This document shows, in pieces, positions 8,842-17,406 of a DNA stretch of 64,000 nucleotides (its first letter is position 1; every line of letters starts with the position of its first letter). The translations under genes and the position numbers were made by a program. Source of the DNA: an uncultured Alteromonadaceae bacterium (GTDB taxonomy: Bacteria; Pseudomonadota; Gammaproteobacteria; Enterobacterales; Alteromonadaceae); assembly GCA_950073835.1 (NCBI GenBank), contig CATMRP010000003.1:1-64000 (forward strand), in the 5' to 3' direction. Below the pieces are notes generated by a model. That model had not been told where the DNA came from and ran no database searches. It saw only the letters and a list, made by a program, of their open reading frames with translations.

Positions 8842-10245
8842 TCAGCCGAAGTACCCGTGCACGTACCAGTGTTGCTGATCATCCCGATACACCCACAAGC
8901 GCTGACCTTTACCGGTTAAGGCTAAAAAATAGTCCCGCTTTACCGGGTGATCATCCCACCAGCCAGTGTGCACCCGCTCCGGCCCGTAGACAATTTGAGT
9001 CTGCTCGGTTAGCGGTTGAGGTTGAACCATCAGCCAGACCGGTTGCAGGCCGTTAGCTTCTGAACAGGCCGGTGCCTTATGGAGTGCGCAAGCCTGTTGC
9101 ACAACATAGTCCTGACGGTGTTCATTAACCTGTTCAACGGTTTTCACACTGTCGCTGCCGAGTCTGGCCAGCAGTTTGCCCAACAGCATATTTTCAGCGT
9201 GTCTTGAATAGCTGCTTTGCAGCAACGACAGGTTTTCCGGGTCAAACTCAACCAGTTGATCACAGGTTAGGGTGAGCGAGGTGACCGGCGAGTCGAGTTT
9301 CAGTTGCTCAAGCTTAAGATCAATCAGCATTTGCCACTCACTTAAATGGTGGTGAGGGGTACCGGCGTTAACTTTAAACATCAGGTTATCGTGTTCCCGT
9401 TGCTGAAGTTCAAACTGTAAGGTATCGGTGGCCAGATTGCGCTTTTGCAGGTATGCACAATTATTGGCCAGCACAATAGCAATATAACGGCTTAATCTTG
9501 GCGCAGACTCTACCGCATATGGCAGCTCCAGGTACTGACTGAATACCTTTCGTGGATGAAATAAGCTGTATGGCGGCTGCTTTACGCCCTTTATAGCCAG
9601 CAAATAAGTAATGATCTGGTTATTAAAACGTTTGCCAATTTCATCCAGCGGTAACGCAATAAGTTGCCCCAGCGTGCGTATACCAATGCGGTTTAACTGC
9701 TCTTTTTCTTTGCTGGGGAGCTCAGTGGCCTGTAACGAACAATTTTTAAGGTGATTTAGAGCCAGACTCGGCTCGCTCTCTACCCGGTCAAAATGACTGC
9801 GGGCCAGCACCCGGGCAATTTCGATGGTAGCGCCGGAGCCATAGTGAAAGTGCACTTGCCGGACGGTTAGGGATCGTTTGCATAACGCCATGAAATTATC
9901 CAGCCCCTGATAATAAAGTTCCAGCGGACTCAGATTAATGGCGATGCCATTGCTGGCAACGCAGACAATGTCGGAGGCAATCGCATAAAGGGTGGTAGCC
10001 AGCTGCTCTAGCTGACAATTTTCGCTATTGGCGGCATATTCAATAATACAGGTTTGTGCATGAATGGCGGTTATTTCTGCTAAGCCCATGCCTGGTTTAA
10101 TACCAGCAGTGAGGGCCGCTGCCGATAACTGGCACACGGTATTGTCGGTTCCGTCAATCACTACCGTTGGCCCGGTTTGCTCAGGATGAAGCTGCTCGAA
10201 GAGATCGAGCTGCAGACGCGGAAAGTGCAGGTAGAGCCAGTGCAT
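8842..10245 (-). CDS. imuB: ImuB, Y-family polymerase-like mutagenesis factor
   Basis: A 467-aa protein with a Y-family polymerase fold that lacks the catalytic metal ligands. The N-terminus reads WLYLHFPRLQLD, where active enzymes carry a D-x-D-x-F-F type motif. The family is thought to be a non-catalytic hub that links the beta clamp, ImuA and DnaE2. Residues 13-17 read QLDLF, which resembles a clamp-binding peptide, but they lie in the first fold strand and may be coincidental. It lies 4 bp downstream of imuA and 2 bp upstream of dnaE2, a tightly coupled operon. Confidence 0.92.
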   Translation of the reverse strand: MHWLYLHFPRLQLDLFEQLHPEQTGPTVVIDGTDNTVCQLSAAALTAGIKPGMGLAEITAIHAQTCIIEYAANSENCQLEQLATTLYAIASDIVCVASNGIAINLSPLELYYQGLDNFMALCKRSLTVRQVHFHYGSGATIEIARVLARSHFDRVESEPSLALNHLKNCSLQATELPSKEKEQLNRIGIRTLGQLIALPLDEIGKRFNNQIITYLLAIKGVKQPPYSLFHPRKVFSQYLELPYAVESAPRLSRYIAIVLANNCAYLQKRNLATDTLQFELQQREHDNLMFKVNAGTPHHHLSEWQMLIDLKLEQLKLDSPVTSLTLTCDQLVEFDPENLSLLQSSYSRHAENMLLGKLLARLGSDSVKTVEQVNEHRQDYVVQQACALHKAPACSEANGLQPVWLMVQPQPLTEQTQIVYGPERVHTGWWDDHPVKRDYFLALTGKGQRLWVYRDDQQHWYVHGYFG

Positions 10246-10249
10246 TAGA

Positions 10250-10948
10250 CTAACTGACTTCGTGAATGGCAGTTACGTCGTTGCTACTGAACTGCCTGAA
10301 CGCGTTGACAATGGCATCGTTAGAAGCCGGAAGCGGGTGTTCAATGGCAATATGCTGTTGCGGCCAGGCACCGGTTACCCGGTGTAAATCAACAAACCAC
10401 TGCCGCATATCAAAGCTCAGCGCCATATCAATGTTTACCGGCAACGCGCCCGGGCTCCTGTTACCGGGATGTACCAGGACCACCAGGCAGTCGTATTGCC
10501 TCGCCAGTACCTGCAGGCGCCGCGCTGCCTTGGGTTCTACCTGTGCAAGGTAAATCACTATACAACAACAGGCCTGGCTGCGAATGGCCTGTTCGCAAGC
10601 CCATAAGGCATCTGCTTCGTTAGGGGTGTTGACTACCCAGGATTGTTGCTGATAGGGCGTTTGGCACATCCAGTTTGGGTTTAATTGCAACCGGTTGGGC
10701 AACCAGATAATGCGCTTTTGCGTCCCGGCTTTTTGCAACAGCACATTATTCAGCAGTTGTAGTTCGCCTTGCCCGGCAAGTGCTCTGATACTCAGCACGC
10801 CAGAGGCAGGCACACCGCCTGCACAGGCTTTATCCAGATTGGTCTGACCGAAAGGCAGACGCAATTCGCTGCCATCGGCACTGTGGCGATGGTCCCGACC
10901 CCGAAATACCAGGGGATGTTTAATAAGCGAACTGATAGATGCTGACAT
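10250..10948 (-). CDS. imuA: ImuA, SulA/RecA-like mutagenesis factor
   Basis: A 232-aa protein of the ImuA family. It shows a RecA-like core without a proper Walker A. Landmarks are the N-terminal RLPFGQTNLDKACAGGVPASGVLSI region and a hydrophobic strand LVVLVHPG. It is the first gene of the imuA-imuB-dnaE2 cassette and starts 9 bp from the LexA box. In better-studied cassettes ImuA binds ImuB and is required for damage-induced mutagenesis. The assignment rests mainly on its position and length. Confidence 0.85.
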   Translation of the reverse strand: MSASISSLIKHPLVFRGRDHRHSADGSELRLPFGQTNLDKACAGGVPASGVLSIRALAGQGELQLLNNVLLQKAGTQKRIIWLPNRLQLNPNWMCQTPYQQQSWVVNTPNEADALWACEQAIRSQACCCIVIYLAQVEPKAARRLQVLARQYDCLVVLVHPGNRSPGALPVNIDMALSFDMRQWFVDLHRVTGAWPQQHIAIEHPLPASNDAIVNAFRQFSSNDVTAIHEVS

Positions 10949-10956
10949 AATAAAGA

Positions 10957-10976
10957 TACTGTTTATTTATACAGTA
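10957..10976 (-). promoter_or_regulatory. LexA (SOS) box of the imu cassette
   Basis: TACTGTTTATTTATACAGTA, with the invariant CTGT-N8-ACAG core and matching TA flanks, is very close to the gammaproteobacterial consensus. It lies 9 bp upstream of imuA. LexA should repress the cassette until DNA damage. Confidence 0.93.
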
Positions 10977-10983
10977 TTTTAGT

Positions 10984-11010
10984 CAAAAAAAACGCCTCTG
11001 CAAGAGGCGC
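10984..11010 (-). terminator. Rho-independent terminator after the 11026-11517 gene
   Basis: On the minus strand, CGCCTC-TTGCA-GAGGCG is followed by eight T. It ends the leftward transcript just before the imu promoter region and insulates the SOS cassette. Confidence 0.9.
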
Positions 11011-11025
11011 GGGCGGTTTGTTTAA

Positions 11026-11517
11026 TTATTCCGCTTTACTGCTTTCAGTTTTGGTTGGCGGAAAACTAAGTCCCCGGCAGGCGATAATAAACCCATCCAG
11101 GGTGTTTTTACTCCAGGCCATACGGATATCACTGGGTTGGACTTTTATCACTTCACGAAGCTGCTCCAGAGTCACTTCCTCATCCTGTAAAGCGGCATTG
11201 AGGGCTTCTTCAACCGACATACCTTTATCCATGCAATATACTGCCACTGCGCTGATTTTCTCAAACATTGGCTGCAGTGTTTCATAGTGCTTAGCGTTCA
11301 CTAACCCTCGTTTGTGTGAGGCGTCGAGACGTTCAGCCAAAAAGCTCTGAATTTGTTGGGCGAGCACCACCATGCTGCCGCTAGCATCGCTTATACGTCT
11401 TGAAGTGGTTTTCAGGCTGTTTTGGCAGAGCTGTAATTGCTTTTGTAAGTTCTGAACTTTCAGACCAAAAAAAATCAATAACAGAACCAGCGCAGCAAAG
11501 CTCGCAAATATCAGCAT
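11026..11517 (-). CDS. Conserved hypothetical membrane-anchored protein
   Basis: A 163-aa protein not firmly recognised; it resembles DUF2489-type proteins of Alteromonadales. Residues 1-20 form one membrane helix (LIFASFAALVLLLIFFGLKV), then a coiled coil of about 20-75, then a soluble helical domain with the segment GMSVEEALNAALQDEEVTLEQL. Topology is probably N-in with a cytoplasmic domain. It lies 37 bp downstream of the DUF1820 gene on the same strand, so they may be co-transcribed. No function is proposed. Confidence 0.7.
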   Translation of the reverse strand: MLIFASFAALVLLLIFFGLKVQNLQKQLQLCQNSLKTTSRRISDASGSMVVLAQQIQSFLAERLDASHKRGLVNAKHYETLQPMFEKISAVAVYCMDKGMSVEEALNAALQDEEVTLEQLREVIKVQPSDIRMAWSKNTLDGFIIACRGLSFPPTKTESSKAE

Positions 11518-11554
11518 GTCAGAATAATCCTTGTGTCAGTACAGGCCCGCAGGG

Positions 11555-11881
11555 TTAGTCTTTCTTTGGGGTATATATAGGTCCGGGGAACGCCGTTACC
11601 TTATCCGATAACTCGGTGATTTTGGCACTACCTTGTTTTTTTACCTGGTCGATTCTAAGCACATTATGCATTGGAATAAAAGTGCTGGTGACATCGGCAA
11701 ACTCGGTTTTGAGTTTTTCATGGGAGGGATCCACCACAATGTGGCTGTGATTATCCCAAACAAAATCGCCAATCTCGACAAATCCGAATAATCCGCCCTG
11801 AGAGACCTCCCGCACATAAAGTTCGTAATGTTCTCCATTACTCACAAACTGCACCCGGTAGAGCATTTTATTGTCGGCCAT
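11555..11881 (-). CDS. DUF1820 family protein
   Basis: A 108-aa soluble protein matching the DUF1820 family found across gammaproteobacteria. Landmarks are YRVQFVSNGEHYELYVREV, the GLFGFVEIGDFVW centre and the DPSHEKLKTEFADV segment, ending with IPMHNVLRID. No biochemical function is known. It heads a short leftward pair with the 11026-11517 gene. The ATG at 11881 is preceded by AAAGAGAA, a weak ribosome site. Confidence 0.85.
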   Translation of the reverse strand: MADNKMLYRVQFVSNGEHYELYVREVSQGGLFGFVEIGDFVWDNHSHIVVDPSHEKLKTEFADVTSTFIPMHNVLRIDQVKKQGSAKITELSDKVTAFPGPIYTPKKD

Positions 11882-11974
11882 CTATGTTCTCTTTATTACT
11901 GCTGAAAAGGTATAACACTAGCGCCGATTATAAAGGGAGATGGGTAGCCTCTCCAAGAGGAGAAAGCACAATTG

Positions 11975-12544
11975 TTATTGCGAAATAGGCTGCAGTAACG
12001 CGCGGGTGGCAATATGTAACTCTTCTTCGCTTTCCGCCAGAATACTGTTGATGGCAAATCCTTGCACGAAACTGGTGAGCTGTAAGGCTACCGCCTCAAC
12101 ATTGATAGTGGATTGCACGGTTTGCTGGCGCTGCGCTTGTTCAAGGCAACCGATAAACGCCAGCTGAAGTTTGTCGAGGTAATGACGGCCCAGCGAGCGG
12201 ATATGATCATCTTCGCTGCCTAACTCGGTTACCATGTTAATCAGCAGGCAGCCGCGACCATAAATATGTTCGATGTAAGCAGCAAAAAAGCGTTCAATCG
12301 ATGCCAGGCCCTGATGATCCTCAAGGTGCGCAAGAATGGGCGATAGTTTGTGAGTATCGTAATACTCCAGGGCAGCGTAAAGAAACTTTAGCTTGCTGCC
12401 AAACTCAAGATAAAATCCCCGGCGATTAAACTCAGTCCGGGCGATAATTTCATCCATTACGGCGCCGTTGTAACTGTGCTCAATAAAGATATCTTCCGCT
12501 TCGCAGAGAATATCATCCAGGTTGTAAAGCGAGGTGCGAGGCAT
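11975..12544 (-). CDS. TetR-family transcriptional regulator
   Basis: A 189-aa regulator with an N-terminal TetR helix-turn-helix (about 8-52) and an all-helical ligand domain. The HTH is divergent: GAVMDEIIARTEFNRRGFYLEF replaces the usual T-x-x-x-IA-x-x-AGV-x-x-G-x-x-Y-x-H-F pattern. The ligand is unknown. Its own promoter region (12545-12638) separates it from slmA, and as with many TetR genes it may autoregulate. No dedicated target gene is adjacent. Confidence 0.82.
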   Translation of the reverse strand: MPRTSLYNLDDILCEAEDIFIEHSYNGAVMDEIIARTEFNRRGFYLEFGSKLKFLYAALEYYDTHKLSPILAHLEDHQGLASIERFFAAYIEHIYGRGCLLINMVTELGSEDDHIRSLGRHYLDKLQLAFIGCLEQAQRQQTVQSTINVEAVALQLTSFVQGFAINSILAESEEELHIATRALLQPISQ

Positions 12545-12638
12545 AATAAAGTCAGCGTTTTAATCTAAGTTAACTGTAGTTTGCCTCGCATGGAATGCAA
12601 ATAAACGGTTGGTCTAAGTGTGCAATCGTTAACGTAGG

Positions 12639-13229
12639 TTAAATGAAAAAAGACTGCTTAAAGCAGGCCCAGTGTTCATTAAAATACTCGGTAGGTTTGC
12701 GCTGAAAACCACTGCGGATAAACTGGTTGATGCGGCCATCGGTAAAACAGATAAGCGTGTTAGCAATCACTCCTTCATCGGCAGCAAGCTCTTTGCCCTC
12801 GCGTAAACGTCGTTCCCGTAACACTTGCTTTAACTGAGTTTCCAGACGTTCGAACAGTTTGGCAATGCGCAGTCGCAAACGCTCCTGCTCACCCATCAGC
12901 GCATCACCATTTAAAATGCGGGTTATGCCGGGGTTTTTTTCCGCAAAGCCAAGAATAAGATGCAGAATGAGCTGACAACGGGCTGCCGCGTCTTTTTCTT
13001 CATTGATAATTTTATTGATGCGCGAAAACAGGGTTTCCTCAATAAACTCAATTAAGCCTTCAAACATCCGGGCTTTGCTGGGAAAGTGACGATACAGCGC
13101 GGCTTCTGATACGCCTACTTTTTCAGCAAGCTTTGCCGTGGTTATACGCTGACCGGGGCTGGTTTCCAGCATTCCGGCGAGCGCCTGTAGAATTTGCGCT
13201 CTACGGTTAGTTCGTTTTGCAGCAGGCAT
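12639..13229 (-). CDS. slmA: Nucleoid occlusion factor SlmA
   Basis: A 196-aa TetR-fold DNA-binding protein matching SlmA over its full length. The HTH reads [24 protein letters not shown] (about 29-52), followed by [19 protein letters not shown], which is strongly conserved. In E. coli it binds chromosomal SBS sites and inhibits FtsZ assembly over the nucleoid. The location after coaBC on the same strand is the standard gammaproteobacterial arrangement, although dut is missing between them here. Confidence 0.95.
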   Translation of the reverse strand: MPAAKRTNRRAQILQALAGMLETSPGQRITTAKLAEKVGVSEAALYRHFPSKARMFEGLIEFIEETLFSRINKIINEEKDAAARCQLILHLILGFAEKNPGITRILNGDALMGEQERLRLRIAKLFERLETQLKQVLRERRLREGKELAADEGVIANTLICFTDGRINQFIRSGFQRKPTEYFNEHWACFKQSFFI

Positions 13230-13288
13230 AATAAAAGTGCTTCCTCCACCATATTATTGAGTGACAACAGTTTCCACTTTATTGTGAA

Positions 13289-14506
13289 TTATAATGACAG
13301 TGTGTCGTGTTTTTCTTGATATCGTTCAATGACAACGTTCAACAGTGCCAGTGCCAGTTCTGTTTTTGACTGGGGCGGCAGATCACAGCGCCCATCCGGC
13401 CAGAACACTTGTAACGCATTCGCGTCACTGTTGAACCCTAATCCGGCAACCGTAATATCATTGGCTGCAATCATATCGAGCTTTTTATCGGCCAGTTTCC
13501 GTTTTGCATAAGCTTCAACATCCTGGCTCTCTGCAGCAAAACCAACGCAAAATGGTGGCTTAGGCAAGCCTGCTACTGTTTTTAGGATATCAGGGTTTTT
13601 TACAAAAGTAAGTGTTAACTCATCGGCATTTTTCTTGATTTTGTTGTCTGCCACATTTTCTGCCCGGTAATCGGCAACGGCGGCGGTTGCGATAAAAATA
13701 TCCTGACTACTCACCTTGGCCATAACGGCCTCAAGCATTTGTTCGGCGCTCTCTACATTTATTCGCGTTACCCCGACAGGCGTGGGTAACGCAACCGGAC
13801 CGGCTACCAGAGTGACCTCGGCACCAAGATTTCGGGCCTGTTCTGCAATGGCAAAGCCCATCTTGCCCGAGCTGTGATTAGACAAAAAGCGCACCGGGTC
13901 CAAGCTTTCCCGGGTAGGGCCCGCGGTAATCAACAAACGCTTGCCCCGCAACGGCAGCGGCTTGTTGAGTATTGTCATTAAACTTTCAACGATTTTTTCT
14001 GGCTCAAGCATCCTACCCGGGCCGATATCACCACAGGCCTGGGCGCCGTCAGCCGGGCCAAGAATGTGCGCCTCGTAGCTACGCAGTAAGCTCAGATTGT
14101 GCTGCGTGGGTCTGGCTTTCCACATTTGCTGGTTCATGGCAGGGGCAATACAAACGGTTGCCGGGGTGGCCAGATACACTGTGGTCAGCAGGTCGTCGGC
14201 AATGCCGTGGGCAAGCTTGGCCATGGTGTTGGCGGTGGCTGGTGCTATCAGCAGAATGTCCGCCCATTTAGCCAACTCTATATGGCCCATCGCGGCTTCT
14301 GCGCTGGGATCCAGCAAATCAGTGCTAACCGGAAAACCAGACACTGCCTGCAGCGACAGCTCGCTGACAAAATGCCCGCCGGACTGATTAAGGATCACGC
14401 GAACCTGCGCGCCCTGAGCCGTTAATTTACGCACTAAATCAGGGGTTTTATAAGCCGCTATACCGCCGCTAATCCCCAGTACTATTTTTTTACCTTGTAA
14501 CGTCAT
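13289..14506 (-). CDS. coaBC: CoaBC: phosphopantothenoylcysteine decarboxylase / phosphopantothenate-cysteine ligase
   Basis: A 405-aa bifunctional enzyme for two steps of CoA synthesis. The N-terminal flavin domain (about 1-190) has GISGGIAAYK, the substrate motif PAMNQQMW and the active-site Cys in ACGDIGPGRM. The C-terminal CoaB domain (about 190-400) has LITAGPTRESLDPVRFLSN and the KIKK nucleotide region. Length and domain order are typical. It is divergent from radC, as in many gammaproteobacteria. Confidence 0.97.
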   Translation of the reverse strand: MTLQGKKIVLGISGGIAAYKTPDLVRKLTAQGAQVRVILNQSGGHFVSELSLQAVSGFPVSTDLLDPSAEAAMGHIELAKWADILLIAPATANTMAKLAHGIADDLLTTVYLATPATVCIAPAMNQQMWKARPTQHNLSLLRSYEAHILGPADGAQACGDIGPGRMLEPEKIVESLMTILNKPLPLRGKRLLITAGPTRESLDPVRFLSNHSSGKMGFAIAEQARNLGAEVTLVAGPVALPTPVGVTRINVESAEQMLEAVMAKVSSQDIFIATAAVADYRAENVADNKIKKNADELTLTFVKNPDILKTVAGLPKPPFCVGFAAESQDVEAYAKRKLADKKLDMIAANDITVAGLGFNSDANALQVFWPDGRCDLPPQSKTELALALLNVVIERYQEKHDTLSL

Positions 14507-14653
14507 GTGACTATGTCCGACCAGCTAAACAGGGAAAGATTAGCATGCGCCGCACCAGGTGTGTAGCGAAAACCCGGCTCAGGTGCAGTAGTTAGCCGGC
14601 TACTTTTCTCTTAGTCTGTTGAGGTTATCAACGTTACCTTACCGAGAGATGTT

Positions 14654-15334
14654 ATGACGCTGACCCTACATCACTGGCCGGAACAGGAACGGCCCCGTGA
14701 AAGACTGCTCAAGCACGGGCCACAGCAGCTATCCGACACGGAACTGCTGGCGATTATCCTGCGCAGTGGCACCCGCGGACTTACCGTGCTGGAACTGGCG
14801 GGTACCTTACTGACCCATTTTAGCAGTTTGCGCGGGGTGATCTCTGCCTCCAGTCACGAACTTTGTGCTGTGCCGGGCATTGGCAAAGCCCGCTATTGTG
14901 AATTGCAGGCGGCCATGGAAATTTGCCGTCGCCAACTGGCCGAACCATTATATAAACGCTCGGTATTTCATTGCGCCGAAGATGCTAAGTATTACCTGCG
15001 GGCTGAGTTGCGCGACCTAAAACAGGAAGTATTTGGCGTGTTAATGCTCGACAGCCAGCACCAGTTAATTATGTTCCGAAAGCTGTTTTCCGGCACCATT
15101 AATGCCGCGGCTGTTTACCCCCGTGAAATTGTTAAACAGGTGATTGCCGATCATGCTGCCGCGATTATACTGGTGCATAATCATCCGTCGGGGAATCCCA
15201 CACCCAGCGAAGCGGATATTCGCTTAACCCGGGATATCAAACACGCTATGGCGCTGGTGGATGTTGAAGTGCTCGACCACTTTATTGTGGCCGATAATCA
15301 GGTGTGCTCTCTGGCCCAACAGGGGTTAATGTGA
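14654..15334 (+). CDS. radC: RadC / JAB-domain DNA-repair-associated protein
   Basis: A 226-aa protein with an N-terminal helix-hairpin-helix region (about 45-85, GIGKARYCELQAAME) and a C-terminal MPN+/JAMM domain. The metal motif is HNHPSGNPTPSEAD (about 175-188), with all zinc ligands present. Despite its name, a role in recombination repair is not established. It normally sits next to rpmB-rpmG; here a four-gene polysaccharide operon intervenes. Confidence 0.94.
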   Translation: MTLTLHHWPEQERPRERLLKHGPQQLSDTELLAIILRSGTRGLTVLELAGTLLTHFSSLRGVISASSHELCAVPGIGKARYCELQAAMEICRRQLAEPLYKRSVFHCAEDAKYYLRAELRDLKQEVFGVLMLDSQHQLIMFRKLFSGTINAAAVYPREIVKQVIADHAAAIILVHNHPSGNPTPSEADIRLTRDIKHAMALVDVEVLDHFIVADNQVCSLAQQGLM

Positions 15335-15354
15335 TCACCTGAGTTATCGTCGGC

Positions 15355-15378
15355 GTATAAAAGTTTGAAATTTTATAC
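15355..15378. repeat. Perfect inverted repeat upstream of the yjb-like operon
   Basis: GTATAAAA and TTTTATAC are exact 8-base arms separated by 8 bases (GTTTGAAA). It lies 21 bp after radC and about 130 bp before the yjbE-like start. It could be an operator or a weak terminator for radC, since T-rich sequence follows. Confidence 0.5.
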
Positions 15379-15506
15379 TTTAGTTTGTTTTTTCATACCA
15401 GTATATTTTATCTAAAGTTGTACTTTTTTACACCACCCCTAGTGATCTGCCGGTAAAAATGCTTTAGTATGATCACTTGGCGGATATCCCATAGAAAGGA
15501 CTAAAC

Positions 15507-15902
15507 ATGAAAAAATCATTGCTTATTACGCTGATCACTGCCGCTATGGCAATGTCTGCGAATGCACAACAAGAAACCGGTGAAGCTGGCGCTGGTGCCG
15601 GCGGTGCTGGTTCAGCTGGTGCTGGTTTCGGTGGCCTTGGTGCAGCTGGAATTGCGGGTGCCGTAATCGGTACAGCAGTTGTTGGCTCTATCATTGCCAG
15701 CAACGACACCAACACTAACACCGACAACGGTGGTGGTGGTGAAACTCCGGATCCGGATCCAGAGTGTTCTGCTGGTGACGACCTGGTAGACGGCATTTGC
15801 TACAACGTAACAAATACTCTGACTACTACTGTTACCAACGGTGTTACTACAACTATCACTGTACCAGTAACAACTACTTATTTGCCTACTGTTCCTCAGT
15901 AA
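15507..15902 (+). CDS. yjbE: YjbE-like secreted Gly/Ala/Thr-rich protein
   Basis: A 131-aa secreted, low-complexity protein. The signal peptide (1-20) ends AMSANAQQ. A Gly/Ala-rich hydrophobic stretch follows (about 25-66), then a DPDPEC...DGICYN segment with one Cys pair, then a Thr/Val-rich tail (TTTVTNGVTTTITVPVTTT). E. coli YjbE, first gene of yjbEFGH, is likewise a small exported Gly/Thr-rich protein. Position just before yjbFGH homologues supports the name; sequence identity is not claimed. GAAAGGA at 15494-15500 is the ribosome site. Confidence 0.75.
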   Translation: MKKSLLITLITAAMAMSANAQQETGEAGAGAGGAGSAGAGFGGLGAAGIAGAVIGTAVVGSIIASNDTNTNTDNGGGGETPDPDPECSAGDDLVDGICYNVTNTLTTTVTNGVTTTITVPVTTTYLPTVPQ

Positions 15903-15918
15903 GCGAAAACAGTTATAC

Positions 15919-15945
15919 AAAGCCGCCTGTTGGGCGGCTTTTTTA
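15919..15945 (+). terminator. Terminator or attenuator between yjbE and yjbF
   Basis: AAGCCGCC-TGTTG-GGCGGCTT followed by TTTTTT is a strong intrinsic terminator. Because yjbFGH follow on the same strand, it may act as a partial terminator that makes yjbE more abundant than the distal genes. Confidence 0.88.
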
Positions 15946-15983
15946 TTGGCTATGGAATTATATTAGGCTGAGCTGAGTCTTTC

Positions 15984-16676
15984 ATGTCTGTTGCAACATT
16001 TCTTCGGTTTTTCATCATGGTAGCGGTCAGCATTATGCTGGCTGGTTGTTCAAATATAAACAGGTTGTACCTGGAAACCCTGCGTCTGGCATTTTTCGAA
16101 GATGGCCCCTCGTTATCTTTGGAGCAGGTTAGGGAGAGCAGAATTGACTTCCTTAAAGTATTGCATGGTGAACGATTACCCGTTTATATGGCGCTGGCAT
16201 ATATCGAGGATGGTCAGGATAAGTGGGTGTCTGCAGATCATATTGTAGTAGCCATGGATCGGGATAAAATCATCCGTATTTCTGGTTTGGATGTCGACCT
16301 GCAGTATACCGATAATCTGCAGGGTAACCCCCTCAGATCGGAGCCGCTATCAAACGTAAACTGGCAGTATCACATCGATGTGGAAGACCACCACTTTGGC
16401 TTACCGGTGGATTCACAGTGGCAACGCGGCGCCCCTCAGCAGGTCACGTTTTACGATAGAACATTCACCGTTATTCCGGTCACCGAAACCGTTTCTATCG
16501 ATATTGATGAACCTTACTGGACCCACGAAACCAGCTGGCAAAACGTGTACTGGCTGGAACAGGACTCCGGTCAGATCATTTACAGTGAACAAAAGCCCAC
16601 ACCAAATTCTGATCTGATGAAAATGACCTTTGTGAGTCGTATTGCCCGATTAATTAACGTCCGGGAGGCAAACTGA
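15984..16676 (+). CDS. yjbF: YjbF-like lipoprotein (GfcB family)
   Basis: A 230-aa lipoprotein. The signal peptide has the lipobox LAGC (Cys at residue 22), so it should be acylated and probably goes to the outer membrane. The remainder is a beta-rich domain of the YjbF/GfcB group, associated with group-4-capsule or exopolysaccharide export. Its stop overlaps the yjbG start (TGATG), implying coupled translation. The molecular role of the family is not known. Confidence 0.85.
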   Translation: MSVATFLRFFIMVAVSIMLAGCSNINRLYLETLRLAFFEDGPSLSLEQVRESRIDFLKVLHGERLPVYMALAYIEDGQDKWVSADHIVVAMDRDKIIRISGLDVDLQYTDNLQGNPLRSEPLSNVNWQYHIDVEDHHFGLPVDSQWQRGAPQQVTFYDRTFTVIPVTETVSIDIDEPYWTHETSWQNVYWLEQDSGQIIYSEQKPTPNSDLMKMTFVSRIARLINVREAN

Positions 16677-17404
16677 TGTTGCGAACTTTCTGTGTGTTGT
16701 TCTGTTTGCTTTCCTGCCCGGTGACGGCGGCCACAGCCGTGACCTTCAATGTGGCCGGCCAGATATATACTTTCGACCAGCCGGTGCGCCTGGCAACGGT
16801 ATTGTCTATCGTTGAACAAAAACCTACTCAGTACTGGGCTAATGCAGCGGTATATGAGTTAAATGCGCCTGAAATAGTGCAGCAACAGGCAGATATTCTG
16901 CAGCAACTGGCTGCGCTTATTCGTGAGCAGTCGAAGGGCAGTTCCGAATATCGCCAACTTTCTGCGTTATACCAGGAAATCGGCAGCTGGCAGCTGATGC
17001 GTCGACTCAATGTGATAGTTGATTATGATCAGGCGCGGCTTAATCCTGCGCGCAACCCCCAGTTTAACTCTGGAGAATACTATATTCGGTTTAAGGACCG
17101 CTCTCAGGTGATTCGGCTTAGCGGCATGGTGGCACAAGCCACCACACTGCCGTTTAAGACCGAATACACGGTCACTGACTATATCGACCATGTCGTGGTA
17201 GCGGCCAGTGCGCACCGGGATTTTGCCTATTTGCTCGAACCCGATGGTGATGTGAGAAAGCTTGGTATCGCCTACTGGAATCGCCAGCATGTGCAGCCGA
17301 TGCCCGGCAGTGAGATATTTATACCGCTTCAGGATGAGCTGTTTTTCGACCGTATCGGTCCGCTCAACGACAAAATCGCCCAACTTATGATGCATAGGAT
17401 GTAA
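16676..17404 (+). CDS. yjbG: YjbG-like periplasmic protein (GfcC family)
   Basis: A 242-aa secreted protein with a signal peptide of about 18-20 residues (CLLSCPVTAATA). It contains GfcC/SLBB-like beta-grasp segments (VTFNVAGQIYTFDQPVRLATVLSIVEQ and MPGSEIFIPLQDEL). In E. coli GfcC is a periplasmic protein of the capsule system. It overlaps yjbF by one base and is 2 bp from yjbH, so the three genes form one unit. Confidence 0.85.
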   Translation: MLRTFCVLFCLLSCPVTAATAVTFNVAGQIYTFDQPVRLATVLSIVEQKPTQYWANAAVYELNAPEIVQQQADILQQLAALIREQSKGSSEYRQLSALYQEIGSWQLMRRLNVIVDYDQARLNPARNPQFNSGEYYIRFKDRSQVIRLSGMVAQATTLPFKTEYTVTDYIDHVVVAASAHRDFAYLLEPDGDVRKLGIAYWNRQHVQPMPGSEIFIPLQDELFFDRIGPLNDKIAQLMMHRM

Positions 17405-17406
17405 CC

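Noticed and set aside
8842-10245. QLDLF near the ImuB N-terminus as its clamp-binding motif
   Set aside because: It falls in the first strand of the polymerase fold, not in the usual linker position, so it may be coincidence.
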